A stretch of 44,008 nt of DNA from Chloroflexota bacterium (GCA_010092845.1 JAADYW010000133.1:1-44008), one strand, 5' to 3'; numbered from the stretch's first letter, positions 16,553 to 25,035 are shown. Notes: generated by a model not told the origin, from the sequence alone. Numbers and translations: made by a program.

Positions 16553-18613
16553 GTGACAGACCTACACCCCGCTTTCGACTGGCATGAGGTTACACGCCTG
16601 GCCCTGACCTCGCGCATGATGGATGATATGGAGGAGGAATCGCTGACTCCTCAGGGGCTGGTGACCTACCAGTTCTCAGCACGTGGCCACGAGTTGGGGC
16701 AATTGCTCATCAGCCAGTTGCTCACCTATCCTCATGATGCGGCCAGCGTGTACTATCGTTCTCGCCCTTTCATGCTCGGCACAGGTTTGACTGTAGAAGA
16801 GGCCTTTGCTTCGGGAATGGCTCTCCCCGGCGGACTGAGCGGTGGCCGTGATGTCGGCGTGGTGTTCAACATGCCGCGTCGCGAACGTGCGCTGGTTCTG
16901 CCCATGTCAGGCGATGTCGGTTCTCAGTTCACCCCAGCGGCCGGCTGGGCCCAGGCGCTGCGTTACCACGTTGAGGCGCTGGGAGATATGGATTACCAGG
17001 GTAGTATAGGGGTGGTCTTCGGGGGCGATGGATCCGTGGCTACTAACGGATTCTGGTCGGCGCTGACGATGGCTACCACGCTCAAACTTCCCCTCCTTTT
17101 TATGATCGAGGATAACGGCTTTGCGATTTCTGTGCGCGCGCCGCTCCAAACCCCGGGTGCCAATATCGCCAGCAATCTGGCATCTTTTGAAAACCTGGCT
17201 ATCTGGGATAGCAGCGATACGGATCCTGCCCAGGCGGCACCGGCGGTCTATGAAGCCGTTGAGTATGTGCGCGCCTGGCAAGGACCGGCGCTGCTGCGTC
17301 TAACGATGCCACGCCTGGCTGGCCATTCAAGTATGGACAACCAGGCCTACAAATCGCGTGAGGAACTCGACGCGGAATGGGAACGCGATCCAATTTCTGC
17401 ATTGCACCGTGCGCTTGTCCCCGAGCATATGTCAGATGACGAATGGGACCGGCATGTGGCAGCGGCGCGTGAGGCTGTTGAAGCAGGCCGGGATGCAGCC
17501 CTTAACCAGCCCCAACCAGATCCGGCTTCAGTATCGCATTTCCTCTTCTCAGACCCGCAGCGTCCTCAAGCGGTCGGCGGCCTTATAGGCGCAGGGATTC
17601 AAGCCCCCAGCGGCGATGCAACGCCGCGGCCCGATGACCGCCGCCGGATCAATATGATTGAGGCGATTCGGCGCACCCTTGATGTCGAACTGTCCGTCAA
17701 TCCGCGCTGTCTGGTATTTGGCGAGGATGTCGGCTTCAAAGGCGGGGTGCATGCCGCGACAATAGACCTGCAGGCGAAGCATGGGGAAGCGCGTGTCTTT
17801 GACACGAGTTTGTCTGAGGAAGGGATCATCGGTCGCTCGGTAGGCATGGCCTACGCCGGTCTGGTTCCCGTCCCGGAAATACAGTTTCGCAAATACGCTG
17901 ATCCCGCGACGGAACAGCTCAACAATTGCGGTACCATACGCTGGCGTACCAACAACCGTTTTGCCGCACCGATTGTCGTGCGTATTCCTGGCGGCTATCG
18001 CAAGATCGGCGATCCGTGGCACAGCGTCACCAGCGAGATTGTCTTTGCCCACGCGCCGGGTTGGAAACTGGCCTTTCCATCCAATGCAGAAGATACTGTC
18101 GGGCTGCTGCGCAGTGCTTTACGCGGTAATGACCCGGTCATCTTCTTTGAACATCGCGCGATGCTGGATGCTGCCTGGGCCCGGCGCCCCTATCCTGGCG
18201 ATGACTACATGCTTCCTTTTGGTCAGGCAAACTTTGTCAGCCGTGGCGATGATCTCACGGTCGTCACCTGGGGCGCAATGGTCGAGCGCTGTGAGGCGGC
18301 GGCCGCCGAGCTTGAAGCCGCGATCGAGATCATTGATCTACGCACGATTGTGCCGTGGGATAAAGCCGCTGTTCTCGAATCGGTCGCCAGGACCAGCAAA
18401 TGCTTGATCGTGCATGAGGACATTGCACTTGGTGGCTTTGGTGGGGAAATCGCAGCGACCATCGTGAGCGAGGCATTTCTTGACCTGGATGCACCGGTTG
18501 AGCGTGTCGCTGCGCCCGCGGTGCCTGTACCCTTCAACACTGGCTTGATGGACGCCGTGGTACCGACTGTTGCGCTGATCCGGCGCCATATGGAAGATCT
18601 GCTCGCATTTTGA
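16553..18613 (+). CDS. Fused 2-oxoacid dehydrogenase E1 (alpha and beta subunits in one chain)
   Basis: The 686-residue protein joins an E1 alpha domain (about 1-330) to an E1 beta domain (about 365-686). The alpha part has the thiamine-diphosphate motif starting GGDGSVATNGFW and ending IEDNGFAIS. The beta part has NMIEAIRRTLDVELSVNPR, VFGEDVGFKGGVHAAT, PEIQFRKYADPATEQL and IDLRTIVPWDKAAV. The linker is acidic and proline-rich. Fused E1 proteins of this size are known, often annotated as 2-oxoisovalerate or pyruvate dehydrogenase. No E2 or E3 gene follows, so it must use subunits encoded elsewhere, perhaps the E2 at 1786-3144. I start at GTG 16553, 8 nt after GGGAG; the in-frame GTG at 16547 is too close to that site. 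Confidence 0.9.
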   Translation: MTDLHPAFDWHEVTRLALTSRMMDDMEEESLTPQGLVTYQFSARGHELGQLLISQLLTYPHDAASVYYRSRPFMLGTGLTVEEAFASGMALPGGLSGGRDVGVVFNMPRRERALVLPMSGDVGSQFTPAAGWAQALRYHVEALGDMDYQGSIGVVFGGDGSVATNGFWSALTMATTLKLPLLFMIEDNGFAISVRAPLQTPGANIASNLASFENLAIWDSSDTDPAQAAPAVYEAVEYVRAWQGPALLRLTMPRLAGHSSMDNQAYKSREELDAEWERDPISALHRALVPEHMSDDEWDRHVAAAREAVEAGRDAALNQPQPDPASVSHFLFSDPQRPQAVGGLIGAGIQAPSGDATPRPDDRRRINMIEAIRRTLDVELSVNPRCLVFGEDVGFKGGVHAATIDLQAKHGEARVFDTSLSEEGIIGRSVGMAYAGLVPVPEIQFRKYADPATEQLNNCGTIRWRTNNRFAAPIVVRIPGGYRKIGDPWHSVTSEIVFAHAPGWKLAFPSNAEDTVGLLRSALRGNDPVIFFEHRAMLDAAWARRPYPGDDYMLPFGQANFVSRGDDLTVVTWGAMVERCEAAAAELEAAIEIIDLRTIVPWDKAAVLESVARTSKCLIVHEDIALGGFGGEIAATIVSEAFLDLDAPVERVAAPAVPVPFNTGLMDAVVPTVALIRRHMEDLLAF

Positions 18614-18644
18614 GACTAGCACACAAGGAGAAACAAAAATAAGG

Positions 18645-20252
18645 ATGTCTGGATTCCAATGGTGGCACACCGCAGTAATCTACCAGATATATCCGCGTAG
18701 CTTCATGGATGGCAACGGAGATGGCGTTGGTGATCTCGCCGGTATCATCTCCCGTCTCGACTACTTACAGGACCTTGGCATTGATGCAATCTGGATCAGT
18801 CCGATATATCCATCGCCAATGGCCGATTTTGGCTATGATGTCTCAGATTACACCGACATCGATCCACTCTTCGGCGATCTGGCAACCTTCGATCGCTTGT
18901 TAGAAGCTATCCACCGGCGCGGGATGCGCCTCATTCTCGACTGGGTGCCGAACCACACGTCGGATGAGCATCCCTGGTTCATCGAATCGCGCGCATCGCG
19001 GGAGAATCCCCGGCGCGATTGGTACATCTGGAAAGACGCCAAACCCGATGGCAGCCCACCGAATAACTGGCGGAGCTTCTTCGGCGGCCTGGCCTGGGAA
19101 TGGGACGCCACAACCGAACAGTATTACTTGCATCTGTTTGACCGCAAACAACCCGACCTCAACTGGCGCAATCCGGAGGTGAAAGCGTCGATGTTCGAGA
19201 CGCTGCGTTTCTGGATGGAGCGTGGAGTCGATGGTTTCCGGATGGATGTCGTCAGTTTTATCATCAAGGATGAGCAGTTCCGTGATAATCCCGTCGAAGA
19301 AATTGTCGATGACGATGTCTCGGATAGCAACCCTATCCACCGCGAGCAGCGGCACATTTACGACATTGATCGCCCCGAAGTGCATGACGTCATGCGCGAA
19401 ATACGAGCGGTGATTGACGCCTATCCAGAACGGGTGAGTATCGGCGAGATCTGGACCGAACCGCTCGCCAGATGGGCCGAGTTCTTTGGCCAGAATGGGG
19501 ACGAACTGCATCTACCCTTCCACTTCGGGTTGCTCTTTCTTCCTTGGCAGGCACAGCCAATCCGTGTCCAGATCGAAGCGCTCGAAGCGGTGTTGCCGCC
19601 GGGAGCCTGGCCGAGCAATGTCCTGGGGAGCCACGATGCGTCGCGTCTGGCAACGCGTTTCGGGCCGCAGGCCGTACGCACGGCGGCGATGTTGCTCCTG
19701 ACGCTGCGGGGTACGCCCGTGGTTTACATGGGCGAGGAGATCGGTATGGTTGATGGTGTGATTCCGGCGGACAAGATCCAGGATCCTCAAGGCATCAACA
19801 GCGGCGCCGAGCTAAGCCGCGACCCCTGCCGGACGCCTTTCCAGTGGTCGGAGGTACCTTACGCAGGATTCTCGACAGTTGAACCGTGGCTGCCGGTTGC
19901 TGAGGGTTACGAACAGCGCAACGTTGCTGCTCAGCAGGTAGACCCGCATTCCGTCTTGAATCTCTATAAACGGCTCCTGGCATACCGCAAATCGACGCCT
20001 GCACTACAGCAAGGGGCCTATCATACGGTGACCGATACCCCAGATACGTGCTATGCGTACCTGCGCGAATATGACGGCCAGCGCCGGTTGATCGTCCTGA
20101 GTTTTGCCGACGCTGAGCAAACGCTGTCGCTGGATGCGATTGCGGATCGCGGGAAAGTGGCGGTCTCGTCAGGTCTCGATCGTGAAGGTGAGGATCTCGA
20201 CCTGTCGCGGCTGCGGCTGGGTGCTCATGAGGGTCTGATCATCGAGATCTAG
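18645..20252 (+). CDS. GH13 alpha-glucosidase (oligo-1,6-glucosidase type)
   Basis: The 535-residue cytoplasmic glycoside hydrolase begins WWHTAVIYQIYPRSFMDGNG and has a calcium-loop-like DGNGDGVGD (22-30). The (beta/alpha)8 barrel carries nucleophile D201 (GVDGFRMDVVSF), acid/base E268 (SIGEIWTE) and transition-state Asp D331 (VLGSHDASR). A short beta-domain follows at about 455-535. It should hydrolyse alpha-glucosides such as isomaltose, sucrose or maltose. Region IV reads SHD where NHD is usual in this family. It lies 31 bp after the E1 fusion, with an AAGGAG-type site upstream. A small ORF with a strong ribosome binding site begins 10 bp after its stop. Confidence 0.93.
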   Translation: MSGFQWWHTAVIYQIYPRSFMDGNGDGVGDLAGIISRLDYLQDLGIDAIWISPIYPSPMADFGYDVSDYTDIDPLFGDLATFDRLLEAIHRRGMRLILDWVPNHTSDEHPWFIESRASRENPRRDWYIWKDAKPDGSPPNNWRSFFGGLAWEWDATTEQYYLHLFDRKQPDLNWRNPEVKASMFETLRFWMERGVDGFRMDVVSFIIKDEQFRDNPVEEIVDDDVSDSNPIHREQRHIYDIDRPEVHDVMREIRAVIDAYPERVSIGEIWTEPLARWAEFFGQNGDELHLPFHFGLLFLPWQAQPIRVQIEALEAVLPPGAWPSNVLGSHDASRLATRFGPQAVRTAAMLLLTLRGTPVVYMGEEIGMVDGVIPADKIQDPQGINSGAELSRDPCRTPFQWSEVPYAGFSTVEPWLPVAEGYEQRNVAAQQVDPHSVLNLYKRLLAYRKSTPALQQGAYHTVTDTPDTCYAYLREYDGQRRLIVLSFADAEQTLSLDAIADRGKVAVSSGLDREGEDLDLSRLRLGAHEGLIIEI

Positions 20253-20262
20253 GAGGCTGGCT

Positions 20263-20415
20263 ATGCCCGAAATTCACTTCGACGCAACCTCGGGACTCAC
20301 TGACAGTGGGGCCAATCTGGCATCGGTACGCCATGTGGCTGAGAATAGCGTAGCGGGGATCACGATCCGTCAAGAGCGTCCGGACGTGATCTGCCGATTG
20401 GTGCTGCTGGATTAG
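20263..20415 (+). CDS. Small ORF, 50 residues, unknown function
   Basis: ATG at 20263 is preceded by a perfect AGGAGG (20251-20256) at 6-nt spacing, directly after the glucosidase stop. The stop codon TAG ends two bases before the next gene's ATG at 20418. The protein begins MPEIHFDATSGLTDSGANL and ends DVICRLVLLD. It is soluble, with alternating hydrophobic residues suggesting beta strands. By my count 33 of 50 third positions are G or C, in line with coding sequence here. I do not recognise a family. It could be a true partner of the DUF2617/DUF350 genes or a translation-coupling leader. Confidence 0.55.
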   Translation: MPEIHFDATSGLTDSGANLASVRHVAENSVAGITIRQERPDVICRLVLLD

Positions 20416-20417
20416 AA

Positions 20418-20954
20418 ATGATGAACAGGGAATCATCGAGGCAATTTCTCAATCCGGTCCACCAACAGCCAACCGATCTTGTCCTGACGGTTATCAAAGG
20501 TGGACCATTGTTGCCAGCTACCATACTCCAGACGGCAACGATTGCGCATGGGGATTGGGTTATAACCTTTGAAGTCATCGGTGAGAGTCATCGGGTCGTC
20601 ATTGAACGCGCCGGCCAGGTCATGATGCAAGAGGTACTGGCCTGCATTGTGCTGCCACCTGATTTGGACGCTCACCACCACAGATTTGATACTTTGGAGC
20701 CTTATACCTATCAAGACGGCCCGCACTACGCGACACGGCTGAGCTTCCTTCGGTCGCCACAGCTTCTAGGGAGTCCGCGGCTGTCGATGACGTTTCCTCA
20801 GATTTATGGTAAGTATCCGGTTACTCAGCTAGACTGGCATCTGCGCGACGGCGTGCTAGACTGGGCGTCACTGCACATTTATCCACAATTACGCGGCACG
20901 ATCGGCGTCTATTCGCTATCGACATTCCATCTCACAGAATCGGAGGGAAAGTGA
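20418..20954 (+). CDS. DUF2617-like protein
   Basis: The 178-residue soluble protein contains TFEVIGESHRVVIERAG, EVLACIVLPPDLD and a C-terminal DWASLHIYPQLRGTIGVYSL. These resemble the segments I remember from DUF2617 proteins of actinobacteria (a G-x-SH-x-V stretch, an acidic LACLP-like segment, and a W-x-x-x-H-x-YPQ motif). DUF2617 has no known function but is often found near spermidine-synthase-like and DUF350/DUF4178 genes. Here it lies 2 bp after a 50-residue ORF, and its TGA shares a base with the ATG of the DUF350 gene. The conserved His and acidic residues could be catalytic, but that is only a guess. Confidence 0.6.
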   Translation: MMNRESSRQFLNPVHQQPTDLVLTVIKGGPLLPATILQTATIAHGDWVITFEVIGESHRVVIERAGQVMMQEVLACIVLPPDLDAHHHRFDTLEPYTYQDGPHYATRLSFLRSPQLLGSPRLSMTFPQIYGKYPVTQLDWHLRDGVLDWASLHIYPQLRGTIGVYSLSTFHLTESEGK

Positions 20955-21403
20955 TGGATCTGGTAATTAATGCTGTTGTCTGGGCCACGGCGGCGACTGT
21001 TCTATCGCAGGCCATCGCCATTGGCATAATGTGGTGGCTGGGATTGCCGCCCAAAAGGCTGCCACATGAGATCGAAGACAATCAGAATACGGCGGTCGGC
21101 GCCACGTTTTTCATCATTGCGCTCATCACATCGACCTTCATCGGGGTGATGACGGCGGCACCGGAACCAGCGGACTCGACGCTAGGTGACCTCGCCTGGA
21201 TTGGCGGCGGTCTGATTCTCGCTTTCTTATATACTTTCCTGGCGTTTTGGGTTGCCCATCGCGTGATGGATCCGCTGGAAGGTGAGAACGTCTATACCTA
21301 CATCAAGCGGGAGATTATTCTTGAGCAGAACGCGGCGCTGGCCTTTCTATTGGGTGGGTTGATGGTTGCACCTTTTATCTCAGTGGCTTCACAGATCATC
21401 TAG
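20954..21403 (+). CDS. DUF350 (YjfL-like) four-helix membrane protein
   Basis: The 149-residue protein has four predicted transmembrane helices in two pairs: about 3-27, 48-68, 78-100 and 126-145. Each half carries small and glycine residues inside the membrane (FLLGGLMVAPFI in the second), the two-repeat pattern of DUF350. The family's function is unknown; it recurs beside polyamine-type synthases and DUF4178. GGAGG lies 7 nt before ATG 20954, so I use that rather than the GTG three bases earlier. TGATG couples it to the preceding gene. Its TAG stop at 21401-21403 overlaps the stop of the convergent aminopropyltransferase gene in the tetranucleotide CTAG. Confidence 0.8.
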   Translation: MDLVINAVVWATAATVLSQAIAIGIMWWLGLPPKRLPHEIEDNQNTAVGATFFIIALITSTFIGVMTAAPEPADSTLGDLAWIGGGLILAFLYTFLAFWVAHRVMDPLEGENVYTYIKREIILEQNAALAFLLGGLMVAPFISVASQII

Positions 21404-22956
21404 TCCCACTCGCGCCAGCCCGCTTCGTAATAGCGGACAACGACAGGGTCATCGAGGGTATTGATATCAGCATCAACTTCGTCGATGTCAGGATCAAAAA
21501 CCGTCGCGGTGGCCAGTACGTCGGGAGTTAGGAAGCGCAAGGCGATACTCTCAGGCAGACGCAGTGTTGGCGTTTTGTGCAGTGTGCCGACAACAAAGCC
21601 CCATTCGCCAAAGGAAGGGATATAGGCACGCAGAGGCAGTACCTCAAAACCGCTTGCTTTCAGAGTATGGACGATAGACCAGTAGGCCTCGCGGGCGAAG
21701 TAGGGCGATGTCGCCTGGGTGATGAAGACGCCATCCGGAGTCAGGCATCCGGCGACCATCTGGAAGAACTGCTGGCTATAGAGCTTGCCCAGACTCTCAT
21801 TGTTCGGGTCCGGCAGATCAGCGATAATCACCGGGTATTGCTCAGCATGATCGCGCACAAAGGTGAAGGCATCTTCGTTGATGAGCTCGACGCGATCATC
21901 CTCCAGTGACCCCTCGTTCAATTCGCGCAGCAGAGGATAGTCGCGCGCAAGCTCAGTGATGGCCGGATCAATATCCACGATCACGATCTTCTGGACTTCC
22001 GGGTACTTGAGTAACTCACGAGCCACGAGCCCATCCCCACCGCCTAGTACCAGTACCTGCTCCCGTGAACGTGGGATGTGCATCACGGGATGAACCAGGA
22101 TTTCATGGTATCGGTATTCGTCGCGGCTGCTGAACTGCAGATTACCATCCAGAAATAGACGGATGTCCTCGCCTTTGCGGGTGATGACGATCCGCTGGTA
22201 GGGGGTTTGCTCCCGGTAGATGATGCGGTCTTCGTAGAGTTGTTGCTCGAAGAAGTCAAAAATGCTCGTCGAAGCGGTGAAGCCAGCGATCATCAACCCC
22301 GAGAAAACGACCACGATGCCCCATAGGGAGCGCGCGCTACGCGGCGTGAGCTGGGGCTGAAACTGGCGCAGGATGATCGCGGCCACAGCGATGTTGAAAA
22401 GGCCCATCAGGAAAGCGGTTTGGTTCACGCCCAGGGCAGGTAAGAGCACCAACGGGAAGGCCAGCGAAGCAACCAGTGAGCCCAGATAGTCGAACGATAG
22501 GACATCGGCCAGGGCCTTGCTGAGCTCGCCCTGGGTGGCGACAATTCGGGTCAAGAGTGGAATCTCAAGTCCAATACAAACCCCGATGATAATAATCAGG
22601 GTGACCATAACGATGTAATAGTAGACAAATGCCGTTGTGAACACCGCGTACAGAATTGCTGCCGAGAATCCGCCGAATATGCCGATGATCAGCTCAACCA
22701 GGATGAACCACCGGATCTCGTGATCCTGAATCACGCGCGAGACCAATGCTCCAAGGCCCATCGCAAACAGGAATAGCCCAATGGTGAAAGAAAACTGTGT
22801 GACACTGTTGCCGAGAAGATAACTCGACAACGTGCCGATAATCAGTTCATAGGTCAGGGCACAGATGGCGATGATGAGAACGGAAACGAGCAGAGTGGCG
22901 CGTTCACGCGATGTAACGGTGGGAAGCTCACTTGCCACCGCTGGGGCCGCCTCCAC
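21400..22956 (-). CDS. Membrane-embedded polyamine aminopropyltransferase (spermidine-synthase-like)
   Basis: The 518-residue protein has an N-terminal block of about seven transmembrane helices (20-230) and a spermidine-synthase domain (about 245-475). The catalytic part shows GNLQFSSRDEYRYHE (271-285), the nucleotide loop VLVLGGGDGL (301-310), the acidic VIVDIDP, NEDAFTFVRD, and the proton-acceptor region IADLPDPNNE (D380, D383). By family it should move an aminopropyl group from decarboxylated S-adenosylmethionine to an amine near the membrane; whether putrescine is the acceptor is unknown. No S-adenosylmethionine decarboxylase gene lies in the window. GTG at 22956 overlaps the 58-residue ORF by 29 bp; GTG 22938, with GGAGG 11 nt upstream, is an equally good start. 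Confidence 0.87.
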   Translation of the reverse strand: MEAAPAVASELPTVTSRERATLLVSVLIIAICALTYELIIGTLSSYLLGNSVTQFSFTIGLFLFAMGLGALVSRVIQDHEIRWFILVELIIGIFGGFSAAILYAVFTTAFVYYYIVMVTLIIIIGVCIGLEIPLLTRIVATQGELSKALADVLSFDYLGSLVASLAFPLVLLPALGVNQTAFLMGLFNIAVAAIILRQFQPQLTPRSARSLWGIVVVFSGLMIAGFTASTSIFDFFEQQLYEDRIIYREQTPYQRIVITRKGEDIRLFLDGNLQFSSRDEYRYHEILVHPVMHIPRSREQVLVLGGGDGLVARELLKYPEVQKIVIVDIDPAITELARDYPLLRELNEGSLEDDRVELINEDAFTFVRDHAEQYPVIIADLPDPNNESLGKLYSQQFFQMVAGCLTPDGVFITQATSPYFAREAYWSIVHTLKASGFEVLPLRAYIPSFGEWGFVVGTLHKTPTLRLPESIALRFLTPDVLATATVFDPDIDEVDADINTLDDPVVVRYYEAGWREWD

Positions 22957-23104
22957 GGATCACTGGACCACCGCTGCTGCCTTCTCGCACAGATGCAGCG
23001 CCAGCATTCACCAGTCCAATGCCGGTGTAGCTGGCGTAGAATGTTCCCATCAAACACAGTAGGAGCAGGAAGACGATAAATGTCATGATAATGCCACGGA
23101 ACAT
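22928..23104 (-). CDS. 58-residue membrane microprotein with glycine-rich tail
   Basis: The ORF starts at ATG 23104 and ends at TGA 22928-22930. Residues 5-26 form one transmembrane helix (IIMTFIVFLLLLCLMGTFYA). A short linker follows, then a tail rich in G, S and P with two Arg and a final Lys (REGSSGGPVIRGGGPSGGK). GAGGA lies 10 nt before the ATG and overlaps the end of the upstream DUF4178 gene, only 6 bp away, while its 3' end overlaps the aminopropyltransferase start. Such tight packing on both sides is strong evidence for a real gene. I know no family for it. A scaffold or regulator of the membrane enzyme is one idea; the tail could also be a substrate for modification. Confidence 0.75.
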   Translation of the reverse strand: MFRGIIMTFIVFLLLLCLMGTFYASYTGIGLVNAGAASVREGSSGGPVIRGGGPSGGK

Positions 23105-23110
23105 AGTGGT

Positions 23111-24385
23111 TTAGTCCTCGAGAATGCTATTCACGAAGTTGCCGGCGGTTTCGGGAAAACCAAAAGCCATTAACCCCAGGCCGATGATCCCCGCCAGGCC
23201 TCCATATCCCAGAAACCAGGTGTAGAGGAAGCTGTTCTTATATACCGCCACTTCAACACTGATCGTGTTGTTCTGGATGTCTTCGTTGATGGCACTAAGG
23301 TCGACCAGTACCTCGTGTTGTCCTTGCGCGTCCGGGATAAAGCGCCCACTACCAGAGTAATCACTCTCGTCCCAGGGGCCATCCGAGTCCGTTCCTGTCT
23401 CGCGCCAGAATTCAGATGTGAAGACATAGGTTTCGACTTCGTCGGGATCCCTAACGGAGACATCGATCTCAGCCCAGGTGTTGGCTGGCAAGGAGCCATT
23501 CAGTTTGAGCTTCACCATCGTAGGTCGGTTGGCATTGTCCAGGTCAATCGGAATGCTGGCCCTGGGGTTTTCGACGTTTAGCCGCACCGTCTCTGAAGTA
23601 ATCTTGTCACCCGAGTAGCCGTAGAACGCGGCCCCGAGACATAGGCCAATTAACGCGAAGATGAAAGCCGCGATGCCGGCAAAGCGCATGATCGCCTTGC
23701 GTGCTTTGCGATTCTTGGTGCGCTCGAGCCAGCCATCGTCGCCCAGCGCGGCTGCAATCGCCGTTTCCTCAACGGGAACCCCTTCATACAACTCTAGCTC
23801 TGATTCAGCAACCTGCAAGCTATACCGCTTGCCCATTCCGGCGCCCTCGACCATATTCAACTGGTCACCAGCTTTGGCCTGCCACGTCAACTCGCCCTTA
23901 GCACCAAGGATTCGGGCTGGATAGCGTTCTTTGACGATCGCCGAGCGTTGGTTGTCGATTGGGAGGTGGGCCGAAGTCTGCGGATTAAAGGGCGCCCGGA
24001 TACGGATTTTGCGGAAGAGCACGAACCCTGCTTCATCGTCGTACGATAGCCACAACATGCGGCCATCTTCAGCGCCAAGGAGCCACTCGGTCCAGCGCCA
24101 GCGGTCCGATGAATTCGCCGAGTCCCACCCTTCATAGTCCACCCGCCCCAGGACGATATACGACACCCCCATGAGCGCGAAAACATCGCCGGGTTTGATC
24201 GGTTTGGGAGGACGCCCGAGGGTGGTGCCTTCGCCCAACATCGCGGGCTCGCCCATCCCGATCCCGAGATGACTACCACACGTTTCGCAGACGATTGTCT
24301 GGGTACCGGGGTGATGCTGATCAACTGGGCTGCCGCAATTGGGACATTGGAGCTGTTTGAGTGCTGAACGTTGTGTTGTTGCCAT
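23111..24385 (-). CDS. DUF4178 protein with zinc ribbon and two transmembrane helices
   Basis: The 424-residue protein starts with a zinc ribbon (C14, C17, C33, C36: LQCPNCG and VCETCG). A DUF4178-like beta-rich domain follows at about 62-215 (GDVFALMGVSYIVLGRVDYE, WRWTEWLLGAEDGRMLWLSY). A first transmembrane helix lies at about 234-256. An extracytoplasmic beta domain follows (about 260-385, with DDTW-like acidic and Asn-rich strands), and then a second helix near 395-415. The N-terminal part should face the cytoplasm. DUF4178 has no known function and accompanies DUF350 and spermidine-synthase-like genes. It lies 7 bp after the second, smaller DUF4178 gene and 6 bp before the 58-residue ORF. 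Confidence 0.8.
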   Translation of the reverse strand: MATTQRSALKQLQCPNCGSPVDQHHPGTQTIVCETCGSHLGIGMGEPAMLGEGTTLGRPPKPIKPGDVFALMGVSYIVLGRVDYEGWDSANSSDRWRWTEWLLGAEDGRMLWLSYDDEAGFVLFRKIRIRAPFNPQTSAHLPIDNQRSAIVKERYPARILGAKGELTWQAKAGDQLNMVEGAGMGKRYSLQVAESELELYEGVPVEETAIAAALGDDGWLERTKNRKARKAIMRFAGIAAFIFALIGLCLGAAFYGYSGDKITSETVRLNVENPRASIPIDLDNANRPTMVKLKLNGSLPANTWAEIDVSVRDPDEVETYVFTSEFWRETGTDSDGPWDESDYSGSGRFIPDAQGQHEVLVDLSAINEDIQNNTISVEVAVYKNSFLYTWFLGYGGLAGIIGLGLMAFGFPETAGNFVNSILED

Positions 24386-24392
24386 CTTGCAA

Positions 24393-25004
24393 TTACTTAA
24401 TCACCAGATCGTTGAATTCGATTTCATCGCCGCGGGAGAGTTCGATCTCATCCTGCCAGTAGTTTACACTAAGTTTGCCCTTGTCGCCTGCACCAGTTAC
24501 ATAGCCGAATTCGCCACTAATGGGGAACACAGAGGAAAACTGGCCCTCGCTGCCAGCGACTTGACCCTTGCGCTTCTCGGTGATGAAGACGTTCTGCTGG
24601 TTGATGCTGATACTGGTCCCGACGCGCACCTCTTCGTAGGGGGGAATCGCGGCCTTGATCCGGCCCCGGCGGTATAGCGTCCACATCCCTTCGTCTTCTT
24701 CGAGCCAATCCGGCGGAGATTGCTCATCATCCCAGGCGATCTGCCATTCTTCCCAGAAGCCAGCATCGTAAGTGTACCGGATCCGACCCAGGACGTGAAA
24801 TGCCCGGCCGCGGATGGTGCCCCGCGCACCAACGTTCAGCCGCGACGGATAGTCCGCTAAGGTCGCTGTTTTGCCTTTGGGGTCTAGTGTCTGTGACCCG
24901 CTGATCATGTAGTTGGCGCCACAATAGGCGCACGTGACCGAGCGAATAAACTGGTTTTCGACCTCAAGATCAGCGCCACAGCTTGTGCATCTCAGTTTTT
25001 GCAT
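24393..25004 (-). CDS. DUF4178 protein with zinc ribbon, soluble
   Basis: The 203-residue paralogue of the next gene has the zinc ribbon C6, C9, C25, C28 (LRCTSCGADLEV, VTCAYCGANY) and one DUF4178 domain (about 48-200: GTIRGRAFHVLGRIRYTYDA, EEWQIAWDDEQSPPDWLEED, GSEGQFSSVFPISGEFGYVT). It has no transmembrane helix. A pair of DUF4178 proteins, one soluble and one membrane-bound, suggests they work together at the membrane face. It is the first gene of the DUF4178 - DUF4178 - microprotein - aminopropyltransferase unit, behind the promoter at 25036-25065. Confidence 0.8.
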   Translation of the reverse strand: MQKLRCTSCGADLEVENQFIRSVTCAYCGANYMISGSQTLDPKGKTATLADYPSRLNVGARGTIRGRAFHVLGRIRYTYDAGFWEEWQIAWDDEQSPPDWLEEDEGMWTLYRRGRIKAAIPPYEEVRVGTSISINQQNVFITEKRKGQVAGSEGQFSSVFPISGEFGYVTGAGDKGKLSVNYWQDEIELSRGDEIEFNDLVIK

Positions 25005-25035
25005 GAAGCCCTCTCAAGTATGTTGTCTGACTGCC

